From: Treponema sp.
Lineage (GTDB): Bacteria; Spirochaetota; Spirochaetia; Treponematales; Breznakiellaceae
Direction of reading: 5' to 3'
Length of the DNA stretch: 23,821 bases
NCBI GenBank assembly: GCA_031266095.1
Contig: JAISBR010000173.1
Location: 1-23,821, forward strand
Under the pieces are notes generated by a model that saw only the letters and a list, made by a program, of their open reading frames with translations, did no database searches and was not told the DNA's origin. The first letter of the stretch is position 1, and each line of letters starts with the position of its first letter. A program made the position numbers and the translations under genes. Positions 15,695-23,480 of this stretch are shown one piece after another.

Positions 15695-16372
15695 TCACTC
15701 ATACACCGAATATTTCTTTTCCAACTTGTGGAAGATGAGCGAAAAAACAGCGGTGATAATTAGGTACAGGACCATCGCCGGAATATACACTAGGGCGGAA
15801 CGGGTTGAACCCTCAATATTCCTTGTTGCCTTTGTAATGTCAACTAACGCGATCATCGATACGAGGGAAGCATCTTTGAGCATCATGATAAATTCATTAC
15901 CCACCGGCGGGATAAGCCGCCTTATGGACTGGGGCACGATCACGAGCCGCATAGTCTGGGCGTAAGACAACCCTAAAGCCCGTGACGCCTCGAACTGTCC
16001 CTTATCAATGCTCTGAATAGCCGCCCTTATGATCTCCGCGCAATAGGCCGCTGAATTCAAACTGAAGGCGATAAAAGCGTAGATAAAACGATCCACCTCG
16101 GCCTGCCCGGTCTGGATGAGGAATATCCTGGAAGTCATCGGCAGGGCGTAGTAGATAAAGTAGAGCTGCATCAGCAGGGGCGTACCACGGAAGAAAAACA
16201 CATAGGCACTGCAAAATCTATTCAGGATAACATTCTTGGACATCTTCCCCAAGGCGACGAAGAAGCTCAATACCAAGCCCGCTGAAACGGCGAGAATCGT
16301 CAGGGATATAGTGACTCTCGCACCGTTCAGCAGGGCGGGTATCCAAGATATAATTGCTTGGAGTTTATTCAA
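15695..16372 (-). CDS. Polar amino-acid ABC transporter permease (GlnP/HisM-like)
   Basis: This 225-residue inner-membrane protein has about five hydrophobic helices and the HEQRO family pattern: [22 protein letters not shown] (about 57-78), [25 protein letters not shown], and the EAA loop [29 protein letters not shown]. These are standard for polar amino-acid permeases and show how it docks with the GlnQ-like ATPase. It lies 14 nt after the binding-protein gene and is followed at once by the ATPase gene. The substrate range (glutamine, histidine, cystine and others) cannot be read from the permease. Confidence 0.92.
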   Translation of the reverse strand: MNKLQAIISWIPALLNGARVTISLTILAVSAGLVLSFFVALGKMSKNVILNRFCSAYVFFFRGTPLLMQLYFIYYALPMTSRIFLIQTGQAEVDRFIYAFIAFSLNSAAYCAEIIRAAIQSIDKGQFEASRALGLSYAQTMRLVIVPQSIRRLIPPVGNEFIMMLKDASLVSMIALVDITKATRNIEGSTRSALVYIPAMVLYLIITAVFSLIFHKLEKKYSVYE

Positions 16373-16386
16373 TTCAGGAATACCAG

Positions 16387-17190
16387 TTACCGCCGCGCGG
16401 CTGTTACCATGTCAAGATTGAAGGTTTCCTGGGATATTTTCAGCATGGTTCCGTTGGTGAACAACTCGTCCAGGGCTTTGTCGATCGCCTCGGTCAGGGC
16501 GTTGTTTCCCTTCTTCATACATATACCGAATTTCTCATCCGCCGGCCCCTGCCAGACAATCTCAAAGGGGCTGTCCGCAGGGCTGACATAGTCGAAAGCT
16601 ACCAGGATGTCGGTAATAATCACATCCACCCGGCCCAGCCTCATTTCGTCAAAACAGTTCATCACTTTCTCGTATTCATATGGGGTAAATCTTAATCCCT
16701 GCCTGGCGTAGTTTTCCATAAAGAAATCCGCAGTGGTTTCCGCCTGATAGGCGACGCCGAGTCCGCCAAGATCTTCGGGCTTCCGGGCGGTGATATTCGA
16801 ACCCTTGAGCAGTACCATTGCCAAGGCGTTCCCAACGTAGGGCTTGCTGAAATTATGGGCCGCTTCCCGCTCCGGGGTAATTGTGACCGAGGACATGATA
16901 CAGTCATACTTACCGGTATCAACGCCGGCGAATATCCCATCCCAAGCAGTGTCCACAAACTCAACCTTAAGGCCCATATTATCCGCGATAGCCTTGGCCA
17001 TGCTCACGTCAAAACCGATGGGGGTTTTGCTGTCGGTATCATAATACTCCATCGGGGGATAGCCTATTTCCATACCCACCGTGAGTACTCCCGGTTTGAT
17101 AGTCAAACCACCGGACTGCCTGCCGCCCCCGGCAAAGAGGACGCCGCCTGCCAGAAGAACGGCCAAAGCCGTCAAAACCGCCTTTTTCAT
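16387..17190 (-). CDS. Amino-acid ABC transporter substrate-binding protein (family 3)
   Basis: This 267-residue exported binding protein has a Sec signal (MKKAVLTALAVLLAGGVLFA, about 1-21) without a cysteine lipobox. The family-3 fold follows: LTVGMEIGYPPMEYYD, IGFDVSMAKAIADNMGLKVEFVDTAWDGIFAGVDTGKYDCIMS, SVTITPEREAAHNFSKPY, and GRVDVIITDILVAFDYV. The start is the ATG 3 nt after GGAGGAG; a longer in-frame ATG at 17337 is unlikely because it would put the signal peptide inside the protein. It is the first gene of the operon with permease and ATPase and has a strong promoter upstream. Ligand is unknown; a sulfur amino acid would fit the sulfur genes in the window but is speculative. Confidence 0.92.
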   Translation of the reverse strand: MKKAVLTALAVLLAGGVLFAGGGRQSGGLTIKPGVLTVGMEIGYPPMEYYDTDSKTPIGFDVSMAKAIADNMGLKVEFVDTAWDGIFAGVDTGKYDCIMSSVTITPEREAAHNFSKPYVGNALAMVLLKGSNITARKPEDLGGLGVAYQAETTADFFMENYARQGLRFTPYEYEKVMNCFDEMRLGRVDVIITDILVAFDYVSPADSPFEIVWQGPADEKFGICMKKGNNALTEAIDKALDELFTNGTMLKISQETFNLDMVTAARR

Positions 17191-17273
17191 AACTCCTCCA
17201 AAAAGAAAATATAGAGGAAGATAAGTTCTGAAAACTGACGTTCCCAGAAATCTCCCATATAAAATACCGTACA

Positions 17274-17303
17274 AGTATACCGCTTTAATTTTTTCCCTGT
17301 CAA
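17274..17303 (-). promoter_or_regulatory. Strong sigma-70-type promoter of the amino-acid transporter operon
   Basis: On the minus strand, a perfect TTGACA (17303-17298) and TATACT (17279-17274) are separated by 18 bp. This gives a leader of about 75 nt before the binding-protein ATG. The same transcript could continue through the metal-uptake genes down to 12388, since no clear terminator is seen before them. Confidence 0.65.
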
Positions 17304-17345
17304 TTGCGATTGCGGCTGAGAACGCTATGGGGGACACTTGAACTC

Positions 17346-17367
17346 AAAAAACCCGGGGTGGGGCTTT
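17346..17367 (-). terminator. Probable terminator of the sensor kinase operon
   Basis: On the minus strand, AAAGCCC pairs with GGGTTTT (one G-T pair) around a short C-rich loop and runs into a T6 tract. It begins about 14 nt after the kinase stop codon. Confidence 0.45.
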
Positions 17368-17380
17368 ACGGAAGCGGCGG

Positions 17381-20119
17381 CTACCGGGCGGGACCAATTT
17401 GTTCGCGGATCGTTTTGAGCATAACGCCTACCTCAATAGGCTTACCCAAATGGGAGGTCATGCCCGACTCCATAGCCCTGCTGACATCTTCCCGCATCAC
17501 GTTGGCGGTCATCGCGACGATAGGGATCATTGCGGCATCCTCGCGGTTAAGGCTACGGATTCCTCTGGTAGCGGTACAGCCGTCCATAACGGGCATCTGC
17601 ATATCCATTAAGATGATATCGAAATAGCCTTTCTGCGAGGCCTTGAATTTTTCCAGCGCATCCCGGCCGTTTTCGGCGGTTTCCAGCGTCATGCCCGTAC
17701 CGGAGAGCAGTTCCAGGATTATTTCGCGGTTGATGTCAATGTCATCCACCACGAGGCAGCGCTTGCCTGAAAAATCGTAGTCCCCGAAGGAGGAGGCGCC
17801 TGCCGCTTCGCCGACTTGCTTCTTTATCGCCGGTCTCGCGGCGCAATGGATGGTGAAGGTAAAGGCGCTCCCCTTCCCTTCCGTGCTCTTAAGGCTGATC
17901 TTGCCGCCCATCATTTCTACCAAACTCTTGCTGATAACCAGGCCCAGGCCGGTACCGCCGTAATTTCGCGTAATGCTGCCATCGGCCTGTTCAAAAGGCC
18001 GGAAGAGTTTCGAGATATGGTATTCGCTGATGCCGATACCGTGATCGATAACCTCAAACCTGTAGGTACTAAAGCCCTCTTCGTGTCCCAGTTCCCGAAC
18101 ATTGAGTAAAATCTCGCTTCCTCCGGGTGAAAATTTAACCGCGTTGGAAAGGAGGTTAATCAGAACCTGGTTGAGTCTGAGGGCATCACTTGATACCCCA
18201 TCGTTCTCTATATTTTCGATATTAAGGCGGATGTCGATATTCTGCTGCCGGGCTTTGGAAAGCATCATGGAGACCACAAAATCAAGGTCCGCGGAAAGTG
18301 AAAATTCGGTAATATCCAGGGTAAGTTTACTCGATTCAATCTTGTTGAAATCAAGGATATCATTGATGACGCCTAACAAATGATTAGAAGAACTTTCAAT
18401 CTGCTCAATGCAGTTGAGGATTTTTTTCTGCTCTCCCGTGCTCTTGGCGATCTGGGTCATGCCGATAATCGCGTTCATAGGGGTGCGTATCTCGTGGCTC
18501 ATACGGGAGAGGAAGTCGCTCTTGGTGCGGCTCGCCGCCTCGGCATTGAGCTTTGCCTGGGTAAGCTGGGTAACATCGCTTAAGAGCAGGATGACGCAGA
18601 CGGAATTTCGTTCCTGCGCGCCGTTGCTCGCCCGCTGAATGTTTAATAAAAAGTTGCTCCCCCCGTCGGCACCCAGCATGGCAATATCGGCGGTAAAGGG
18701 CTGGGGATCGGAAACAGTGGGATCGAAGACAGCCGCCGCCCGGGCGGCCAGGGTATCCCCTGATAATCCGTTGCCGCTTCCCGCGATCTGTTCCAGGAGC
18801 CGTGGGTCTCTGGTCCCCATGCCGTGAATGATGAGGAATTCATCCATGGCGCAATTGTGGTAGAGCATTTCGCGTTTTTCATTGAACAGGGCCAGAGCCA
18901 CGGGAATCGCGTCAAGGTAGGAACAGATAAGGTCCAGGGCGCCGTTTACGCCGGAGACAATTTTAACGTAATCCCCCTCAAAAGAGGTAAGCTGCGCGCG
19001 CTGATCCAGCCGGCCCGCTCCGACGGCATGGATGATGGTCTCAATCTCACTGATACTCCCCTCAATGGACCGGGACATGGAAACAAAGGCGCCCGCAAGC
19101 TGACCGATCTCATCCTTCCGTATAATGAGATGCCGGGGGAACTGATAACCAAAGATCCCCCGTTTGATCCGGCGGGCGCTCTCGGTAATTAACCACAACG
19201 GCTTGGTAAGGATACGGTCGATAAACAGGTTTGATATAAACGCATAACACACCAGCAATACCAGGGTGATGAGAATACTGATACACACCCCCGGACGGAT
19301 CGCCGCCATAAAGTCGTTTCGGGGAGCCTCAATAACCAGGGACCAGCGGGTTCCCCGTACCGGGGCAAAGGCGAAAATTTTCTGCCCTCTGCCGCCCAAA
19401 CGGCTGGAATCGATCTGGCCCCGATTCATTTTCCGCAGAATATCATCCAGCGCTCTCGGCGAGTAATACGAAAAAAGGGATTTTCCGAACCGGATATTAT
19501 CTATATCCTGGTGGGCCATAAATTTTCCCTTTTCATTAACGATATAGGCGGTACTGCCGGAAGAAATATTGATATTACCCAGCACATCGCCCAATATATC
19601 GTAATTATAACTTCCCACAAGATAATAAGAAATATTCTCTCCGTTAAAAACCGGGGCCCCGATAATAATTTCAATAGCCCCGCTTGAACCGATGATATCG
19701 TTAATAACCAGGTTCCGCGTTTCCTGTATTGCCCTGTAAAAGGCGGTGTTTTGAATATCCGGCGGACTCCGCCGGCTTCCTGTTTCCAATAAACCTTCCC
19801 CGTTATACAGGCCAAGCCACACAAACTCTATCCCTGATTCAACCAGATCGAGCGTCCGCTGCTTTTCCGCGACAGACGCCTCCGGATCGGCAAACACCGC
19901 GTTATCCCTGAGAAGGAAAATACGGTCCGCCAGCATATGCAGATTCCCCTGAACGCTCATTGCGGTGGTCTTTGCCATAGGCCGCATGATTTCCAGAAGG
20001 ATGACATCGGCGAGATAATTCATGATACTGATTGTGATGAACACCAAAGCGGCGGCCAGAATGGCCATAGCCAGGATCGTGGCAATAGTGATCTTGGTAC
20101 GAAGGCTGCCCTGTTTCAA
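17381..20119 (-). CDS. Hybrid sensor histidine kinase with dCache sensor and receiver domain
   Basis: This protein of about 912 residues has a membrane helix (about 10-35), an extracytoplasmic dCache-like sensor (about 40-280), a second helix (about 285-310), HAMP, a PAS-like region (YLDAIPVALALFNEKREML, about 415-520), and HisKA with phospho-accepting H542 in SRMSHEIRTPMNAIIG. The ATPase domain (NLLSNAVKFSPGG, DHGIGIS, GGTGLGLVISK) and a receiver with D839 in DIILMDMQMPVMDG follow. It therefore signals by phosphorelay to an unseen partner. I prefer TTG at 20119, with GAGG 6 nt upstream. A TTG at 20131 overlapping the previous stop (TTGA) is the alternative. It is co-transcribed with the FMN-binding lipoprotein, which suggests a redox- or electron-flow-linked signal. 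Confidence 0.93.
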   Translation of the reverse strand: MKQGSLRTKITIATILAMAILAAALVFITISIMNYLADVILLEIMRPMAKTTAMSVQGNLHMLADRIFLLRDNAVFADPEASVAEKQRTLDLVESGIEFVWLGLYNGEGLLETGSRRSPPDIQNTAFYRAIQETRNLVINDIIGSSGAIEIIIGAPVFNGENISYYLVGSYNYDILGDVLGNINISSGSTAYIVNEKGKFMAHQDIDNIRFGKSLFSYYSPRALDDILRKMNRGQIDSSRLGGRGQKIFAFAPVRGTRWSLVIEAPRNDFMAAIRPGVCISILITLVLLVCYAFISNLFIDRILTKPLWLITESARRIKRGIFGYQFPRHLIIRKDEIGQLAGAFVSMSRSIEGSISEIETIIHAVGAGRLDQRAQLTSFEGDYVKIVSGVNGALDLICSYLDAIPVALALFNEKREMLYHNCAMDEFLIIHGMGTRDPRLLEQIAGSGNGLSGDTLAARAAAVFDPTVSDPQPFTADIAMLGADGGSNFLLNIQRASNGAQERNSVCVILLLSDVTQLTQAKLNAEAASRTKSDFLSRMSHEIRTPMNAIIGMTQIAKSTGEQKKILNCIEQIESSSNHLLGVINDILDFNKIESSKLTLDITEFSLSADLDFVVSMMLSKARQQNIDIRLNIENIENDGVSSDALRLNQVLINLLSNAVKFSPGGSEILLNVRELGHEEGFSTYRFEVIDHGIGISEYHISKLFRPFEQADGSITRNYGGTGLGLVISKSLVEMMGGKISLKSTEGKGSAFTFTIHCAARPAIKKQVGEAAGASSFGDYDFSGKRCLVVDDIDINREIILELLSGTGMTLETAENGRDALEKFKASQKGYFDIILMDMQMPVMDGCTATRGIRSLNREDAAMIPIVAMTANVMREDVSRAMESGMTSHLGKPIEVGVMLKTIREQIGPAR

Positions 20120-20127
20120 TGGAGGCC

Positions 20128-20598
20128 TCAATGGATAAGGGCCTGGACATTGTCCTGAGCGTTGTCGAAATGTACCAGTTCGGTCTCGGTGTTGCCCTGC
20201 CGGGCGTTTTCAAGGGCCGCATCCGCCAGCCGGATGAATAAATTATAAGAATCAGTAGCCCCTGAAATACAATCAATCTCGTCCGTATTCTGATGCGAGA
20301 GCAATTGACTCCCATAATAACGGGCATAGGCATTGGGATACGTACCATTAGAAGCATTCATCAGCCGCATATAATTCATGTCCCAGGATTTTATAATGCC
20401 CGAGGCGTTAAAGGCGTTATATTCCACCAGGCCGATACGTTTACTGGAAACGCAGATGGTCACATACTCCTTCCAGCCGTGCTCATCGAATTCGACCACC
20501 TCCGCGGTATAGTACCCATCCTTTAACACGGAACTGTTTCCGGTACAGGAGATATAAAGGACCGCGAGAAAAACCCATAAAACCATCTGCTTTTTCAT
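20128..20598 (-). CDS. FMN-binding-type lipoprotein (COG4939-like)
   Basis: This 156-residue exported lipoprotein has a hydrophobic start ending in YISC-T (lipobox, Cys18). The mature part follows the small FMN-binding family seen in Firmicutes and treponemes: LKDGYYTAEVVEFDEHGWKEYV, then ASGIIKSWDMNYMRLM, GTYPNAYARYYGSQLL and DEIDCISGATDSYN. The motif SGATDS (112-117) matches the site at which ApbE links FMN to a threonine (T115) in related domains, so this is probably a flavin-carrying electron-transfer or sensor protein. I chose the ATG at 20598 (AGGGAG 8 nt upstream); an adjacent ATG at 20601 is possible. Its stop lies 8 nt from, or overlaps, the kinase start, so the two form one operon. 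Confidence 0.85.
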   Translation of the reverse strand: MKKQMVLWVFLAVLYISCTGNSSVLKDGYYTAEVVEFDEHGWKEYVTICVSSKRIGLVEYNAFNASGIIKSWDMNYMRLMNASNGTYPNAYARYYGSQLLSHQNTDEIDCISGATDSYNLFIRLADAALENARQGNTETELVHFDNAQDNVQALIH

Positions 20599-20616
20599 CA
20601 TTCGACTCCCTGCCAT

Positions 20617-20645
20617 ACTATACCATGATCCACCCAAAATACCAA
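20617..20645 (-). promoter_or_regulatory. Promoter of the FMN lipoprotein - kinase operon
   Basis: On the minus strand, TTGGTA (20645-20640) and TATAGT (20622-20617) are spaced exactly 17 bp. The predicted transcript starts about 10 nt before the Shine-Dalgarno-bearing start of the lipoprotein gene. Confidence 0.55.
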
Positions 20646-20827
20646 CAGTGAAAGAGACAGGCCAGGATATCGGCGTTTACTTGTATGTTCCGGGAAACTA
20701 CCAGGTTTTGGACCTCGCGGTAAATTGCTGATTTATACTACGGAATAATGGCGTTCCCGAAGCCGCCTAAGAACTTGTCCCTAAATAGTAAGAGAGAACC
20801 TTCCGATAAAAAGATAAGGAGGGGAGC
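20646..20827. other. Intergenic remnant before the transposase
   Basis: A short frame (GTG at 20649 to a TGA near 20730) reads DIGVYLYVPGNYQVLDLAVN in part, which looks coding but is not recognised. It may be the tail of a gene broken by the insertion. The left end of the insertion sequence probably lies around 20770, but no clear terminal repeat can be assigned because the right end is lost. Confidence 0.25.
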
Positions 20828-21516
20828 ATGAAACAGAAACATTCATGGGAGATAACCTATGCCTTTTGGGAAAAGACGGAACCCTTACTCCCCCGGAAAA
20901 AACGGGACCAGAGTAAGGAATATCAGCGAAGGCCAGGAGGGGGACGACGTGCGATGGAACCCCGCAGGGTACTTGAAGCAATCTTTTACGTTTTGCGTAC
21001 CGGAACACAATGGAAAGCGCTTCCGAAAGAGTTCGGGGCGGCAAGCGCCATCCACCGGTATTTCCGTTTCTGGTGTGAACAGGGATTCTTTGAAGCCCTC
21101 TGGGGTGCGGGCCTGCACACTTATACCGAAGTAACCGGCATCAATTGGACCTGGTTAAGCGCCGACGGGTGTATGACCAAAGCGCCCCTGGCTCTGGAAA
21201 CGGTGGGAAGGAATCCCTCCGACCGGGGGAAAAAACGGCAGCAAACGCCCTATGCTCGGAGACGGAGCAGGAGTACCGCTGTCCCTGGTGGTAACCGGGG
21301 CTAACCGGCACGACGTATCCCCGCTTGAAACCCTGTTGGATGCCGTCATCATTGAACGCCCGGATATAGGCTGCCACCCCCAGTATCTGTGCCTTGACAA
21401 AGGGTACACCGGCGAGCCGGCCCTGGAAACGGTGGTAGTACGGGGTTTCATTCCACAAATCAAAGGCCGCCAGGAAGAACGGACCGAGAAAACACATAAT
21501 TCCGGATACCGAGCCC
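20770..21516 (+). mobile_element. Truncated IS5-type insertion sequence
   Basis: This is the DNA holding the broken transposase plus about 60 nt of leader. The right end is cut by unrelated sequence (beta-helix gene fragment). The left boundary is approximate because no partner terminal repeat remains. Confidence 0.55.
20828..21516 (+). pseudogene. IS5-family transposase, frameshifted and 3'-truncated
   Basis: The first part (20828 to about 21229) encodes an IS5-type transposase start: WEKTEPLLPRKK, GGGRRAMEPRRVLEAIFYVLRTG, WKALPKEFGA and WTWLSADGCMTKAP, with the first catalytic Asp. A +1 frame change at a G5A6 run (21225-21235) moves the match to a second frame: KRPMLGDGAGVPLSLVVTGANRHD and LCLDKGYTGEPALE, with the second Asp. 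Similarity ends near GYRAR at about 21515. The RWVVERTH region with the catalytic Glu is missing, so the protein cannot be active. Some IS5 relatives use programmed frameshifting, but the lost C-terminus makes this copy dead in any case. A good GGAGGGG precedes the ATG. Confidence 0.85.
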
Positions 21517-21786
21517 GGCACCACCACGGCGACCTTCGGCGGTGTTTCAGGCCTCACCGTTTCCCTCCGGGGGCTGACGGGTTCGGCGACGGATTCCCTT
21601 GCCCTCGGCAGCAACGGCTACCTTATCGGTGTAGTCGCAAACCAGCAGCTTGTTCTGCGGGACCTGAGCCTGAAGGGGAAAAGCGGCAATAACGCTTCCC
21701 TGGTGCAGGTGAACAGCGGGGGAACCCTGAAGATGAAGGACGATTCCCGGGTTACCGGGCCGGGGATCCGGTGCTGCACGGAGTAA
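21517..21786 (+). pseudogene. Fragment of a beta-helix repeat surface protein
   Basis: Immediately after the transposase similarity stops, a different frame is open for about 90 codons to TAA at 21784-21786. It reads TATFGGVSGLTVSLRGLTGS, then QQLVLRDLSLKGKSGNNASL and VQVNSGGTLKMKDDSRVTG. The pattern (L-x-L-x-D/G-L-x-G, NNxxLVxVxxGGTLxMxDxSxVTG) matches the right-handed beta-helix repeats of large exported proteins common in treponemes. Start, signal peptide and C-terminus are all missing, so this is a scrap of a much larger gene. Confidence 0.65.
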
Positions 21787-21840
21787 CCCTAAAGCCATCT
21801 TTCGCAGGATATTCAGGTTCTCAGGTGCATTGAACCTTGC
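21772..21840 (-). pseudogene. ISAs1-type transposase fragment
   Basis: On the minus strand the frame reads ARFNAPENLNILRKMALGLLRAA. The segment APENLNILRKMALGLL is the conserved C-terminal region of ISAs1-family transposases. A stop precedes it in frame (21841-21843), and downstream the frame runs into the beta-helix fragment. Only about 23 codons remain, so the exact family is moderately certain. Confidence 0.55.
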
Positions 21841-22091
21841 TTACTCCTGGGCATCTGGTACAGTGTCTTTTCCCTGGTATTCCCAGTTTTCGCTGTTCCA
21901 CAGATCATCTTTCTACTTCCTGCTCTGTTCCTTCCGGTCCATCCCATATTTCACCACCGCCGTAATCCCCTGGTTTTTCTATCAAAATTCTGCCAGGCGT
22001 TCTTCTAGGAATAAAGGCCCGATGCTGCGAATCTTGAAAAATACCGAAAAGAGACTTTTTGCTAAGTCCTTGTATTATAAGGAATTAACAA
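21841..22091. other. Scrap region without a recognisable gene
   Basis: It lies between the transposase fragment and the tRNA-derived sequence. Frames are open by chance on both strands but show no family motif. Degenerate upstream parts of the ISAs1 transposase may lie here on the minus strand. Confidence 0.4.
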
Positions 22092-22133
22092 TGGGCCCAC
22101 ATGGACTTGAACCAGGGACCTACGGATTATGAG
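22092..22133 (-). other. 3' half of tRNA-Met(CAU); probable attachment site (attL)
   Basis: On the minus strand this 42-nt stretch runs from an anticodon loop CTCATAA (anticodon CAU) through a variable region and T-arm (TTCAAGT loop) to GGGCCCA, the end of a typical bacterial tRNA-Met gene. The bases 5' to the loop do not form the matching anticodon stem, D-arm or acceptor strand (no TGGGCCC partner), so it is not a working tRNA. A tRNA 3' half without its 5' half is the usual mark of site-specific integration. With this orientation the element would extend to the right, where phage genes are found. Confidence 0.6.
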
Positions 22134-22343
22134 CTTGTACTCCGCTATGCTCAATGATATAGGTATAAGGAACAATTTTAATCCAGTCAATACTCTTTTT
22201 AATCAATTTTAATCATTTTGATTGTCATGGTATTTGTCAAGGTTTTTAAGAACCTACAGATAGAGTATCTGTTTACGATTTATAAGTTTGTATAATACAA
22301 GGAATTACGAATTGGCTTCTGTGGGTATGACAAAGCGGTATGA
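22134..22343. other. AT-rich non-coding stretch beside the attachment site
   Basis: No gene is seen. It holds a near-palindrome AGGTTTTTAAGAACCT (22240-22255) and an isolated TATAAT (22291-22296) without a good -35. It may contain integrase arm sites or only spacer DNA. Confidence 0.4.
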
Positions 22344-22390
22344 TAAAAAAATGAGCCCCAAAACCGCCGAATAACAGGGTTTTAGGGCTC
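22344..22390 (-). terminator. Rho-independent terminator of the phage-type operon
   Basis: On the minus strand, GAGCCC-T-AAAACC pairs with GGTTTT-G-GGGCTC (one mismatch, loop about 12 nt), followed by a T7 tract. It lies about 40 nt after the stop of the last phage-type gene. This is the strongest terminator in the window. Confidence 0.8.
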
Positions 22391-22427
22391 TTGCCGTGTG
22401 TGCTTGCTTGTCCAGGGCTCTTATTGA

Positions 22428-22853
22428 TTACCCGGTGACCTTATCATCAGGGGAGGTTTGGTGTGACACGCCGGGCCAGCCATACCCTATGGGTTCCCAT
22501 ACTTTATATTTTGCGTTCCAGAAACAATCAAGCTCGGCGCCGTCCTCCGGTTCGTGGATCATTTCATGGTGTTGGTGGTTTATACCTCCCTCTGTACTTC
22601 CCTCATAAGACGGATCGCTCATTTCGCGTTCCAGCCAGGCGCGACCTTTTTTTTGTTCCCCTGTGCCTTCAAAGATTTCCCGAAGCCTCGCTCTTGTTCT
22701 CTCGTCAAACTCAGGGGGGAGATTTTTCTCCATCCAGTTTTTTATTGCTATAAGCGTGTCCCTCTGCGTGCCCCTGGGCATACCGCTTGCCATGGTTTCC
22801 AAGCCGGCAAACGCGGCCGCCCGTGATTTGCAAATAATGCTGTTATCTGCCAT
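22428..22853 (-). CDS. Phage-type protein of unknown function
   Basis: This 141-residue soluble, mostly charged protein is not recognised as a family. It begins MADNSIICKSRAAAFAGLE, has a helical middle (IKNWMEKNLPPEFDERTRARLREIFEG), and ends with a His/Glu-rich stretch (GGINHQHHEMIHEPEDGAELD) followed by a Trp-rich tail (YKVWEPIGYGWPG). I chose the ATG at 22853, with GGGGAGAAG a few nt upstream, rather than the in-frame ATG at 22922 that overlaps the DUF5681 gene. It is the last gene of the minus-strand run before the terminator. Its place suggests a phage packaging or accessory role, but this is only context. Confidence 0.6.
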   Translation of the reverse strand: MADNSIICKSRAAAFAGLETMASGMPRGTQRDTLIAIKNWMEKNLPPEFDERTRARLREIFEGTGEQKKGRAWLEREMSDPSYEGSTEGGINHQHHEMIHEPEDGAELDCFWNAKYKVWEPIGYGWPGVSHQTSPDDKVTG

Positions 22854-22918
22854 AACTTCTCCCCTCGGTAATTGTCCGAATAATTGCCAGGGCCATACCT
22901 GTGTCCCTGCAAACCGTT

Positions 22919-23209
22919 TCATTTACTGCCATTCATAATCTCCCGTAACTTTTGGTCTATCGCGCCGTCGGTCAGCTCTATGCTTTCCGTTGGTTTGCCG
23001 TCAATTCTGTCAAAAAGGTATCGAAGCGCCGGCACATCACCCGCCTCAGCCAAGGCTATCAGCTTATCGGCTATCACCTCCCGGTGTAGTTTCCCATCAT
23101 CGGTTTTCTGGTCTAACCTGAAAGACAGAATATCCGTAAGTGCCGCGCCTTTTCGGGGCCTCCCCCGGCGGTTTATTCTCGGATCGCCTTTTTTAAAAGG
23201 GTTTGCCAT
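22919..23209 (-). CDS. DUF5681-type phage protein
   Basis: This 96-residue small basic protein starts MANPFKKGDPRINRRGRPRKG, the signature start of DUF5681 proteins, which are common next to terminase genes of phages and prophages. After a helical middle (LTDILSFRLDQK, VIADKLIALAEAGDVPALRYLFDRIDGKP) it ends in ELTDGAIDQKLREIM. The repeat-like helices and basic start suggest a DNA-binding or small-terminase-like role, which is not established. AGAGGA precedes the ATG closely. It overlaps the DUF3310 gene upstream by 17 nt. Confidence 0.8.
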   Translation of the reverse strand: MANPFKKGDPRINRRGRPRKGAALTDILSFRLDQKTDDGKLHREVIADKLIALAEAGDVPALRYLFDRIDGKPTESIELTDGAIDQKLREIMNGSK

Positions 23210-23480
23210 ATTCCTCTACCTCGCTGTTATTCAAGTGTTTTACTGTATGCTCCTCCTTCTCAATCCGCCGGTTCAAATACCAGGCGGCTTTTCTCAGGTC
23301 CTCTACGAGGCTCCCTTTGTGGCCGGCGCGGGCTATGTACTTCCCCACCTGCCAGAGAAGGGGGTCTGCGGGGAACCAGTCCTCCAGTACGTCTATCACC
23401 TCGAACCGGCCAAACGTGTAATGCCCCGGATGGTCTACCGGATTATCCCCGGATGTCCGGGACTGTTCTGCTTTGCTCAA
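23193..23480 (-). CDS. DUF3310 phage protein
   Basis: This 95-residue small protein has the DUF3310 pattern VDHPGHYTFGRFEVIDVLEDW, then LLWQVGKYIARAGHKGSLVEDLRKAAWYLNRRIE. The family is frequent in phage early regions; T7 gp1.7, a nucleotide kinase, is a related phage protein. It starts at a TTG overlapping the stop of the nuclease gene (TTGA), with GGGAGGG about 7 nt before it. So it is translationally coupled to the nuclease upstream and overlaps the DUF5681 gene downstream. The whole run is compact, as expected of phage genes. Confidence 0.82.
   Translation of the reverse strand: MSKAEQSRTSGDNPVDHPGHYTFGRFEVIDVLEDWFPADPLLWQVGKYIARAGHKGSLVEDLRKAAWYLNRRIEKEEHTVKHLNNSEVEEYGKPF

Noticed and set aside
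21830..22132. Plus-strand open frame of 100 codons ending GPHGLEPGTYGL
   Set aside because: The end is the familiar false translation across a reversed tRNA gene. The rest crosses scrap DNA with no family signal.
22092..22170. Functional tRNA-Met gene on the minus strand
   Set aside because: The T-arm and 3' acceptor strand are good, but the 5' acceptor strand, D-arm and anticodon stem do not pair, so only a 3' half is present.
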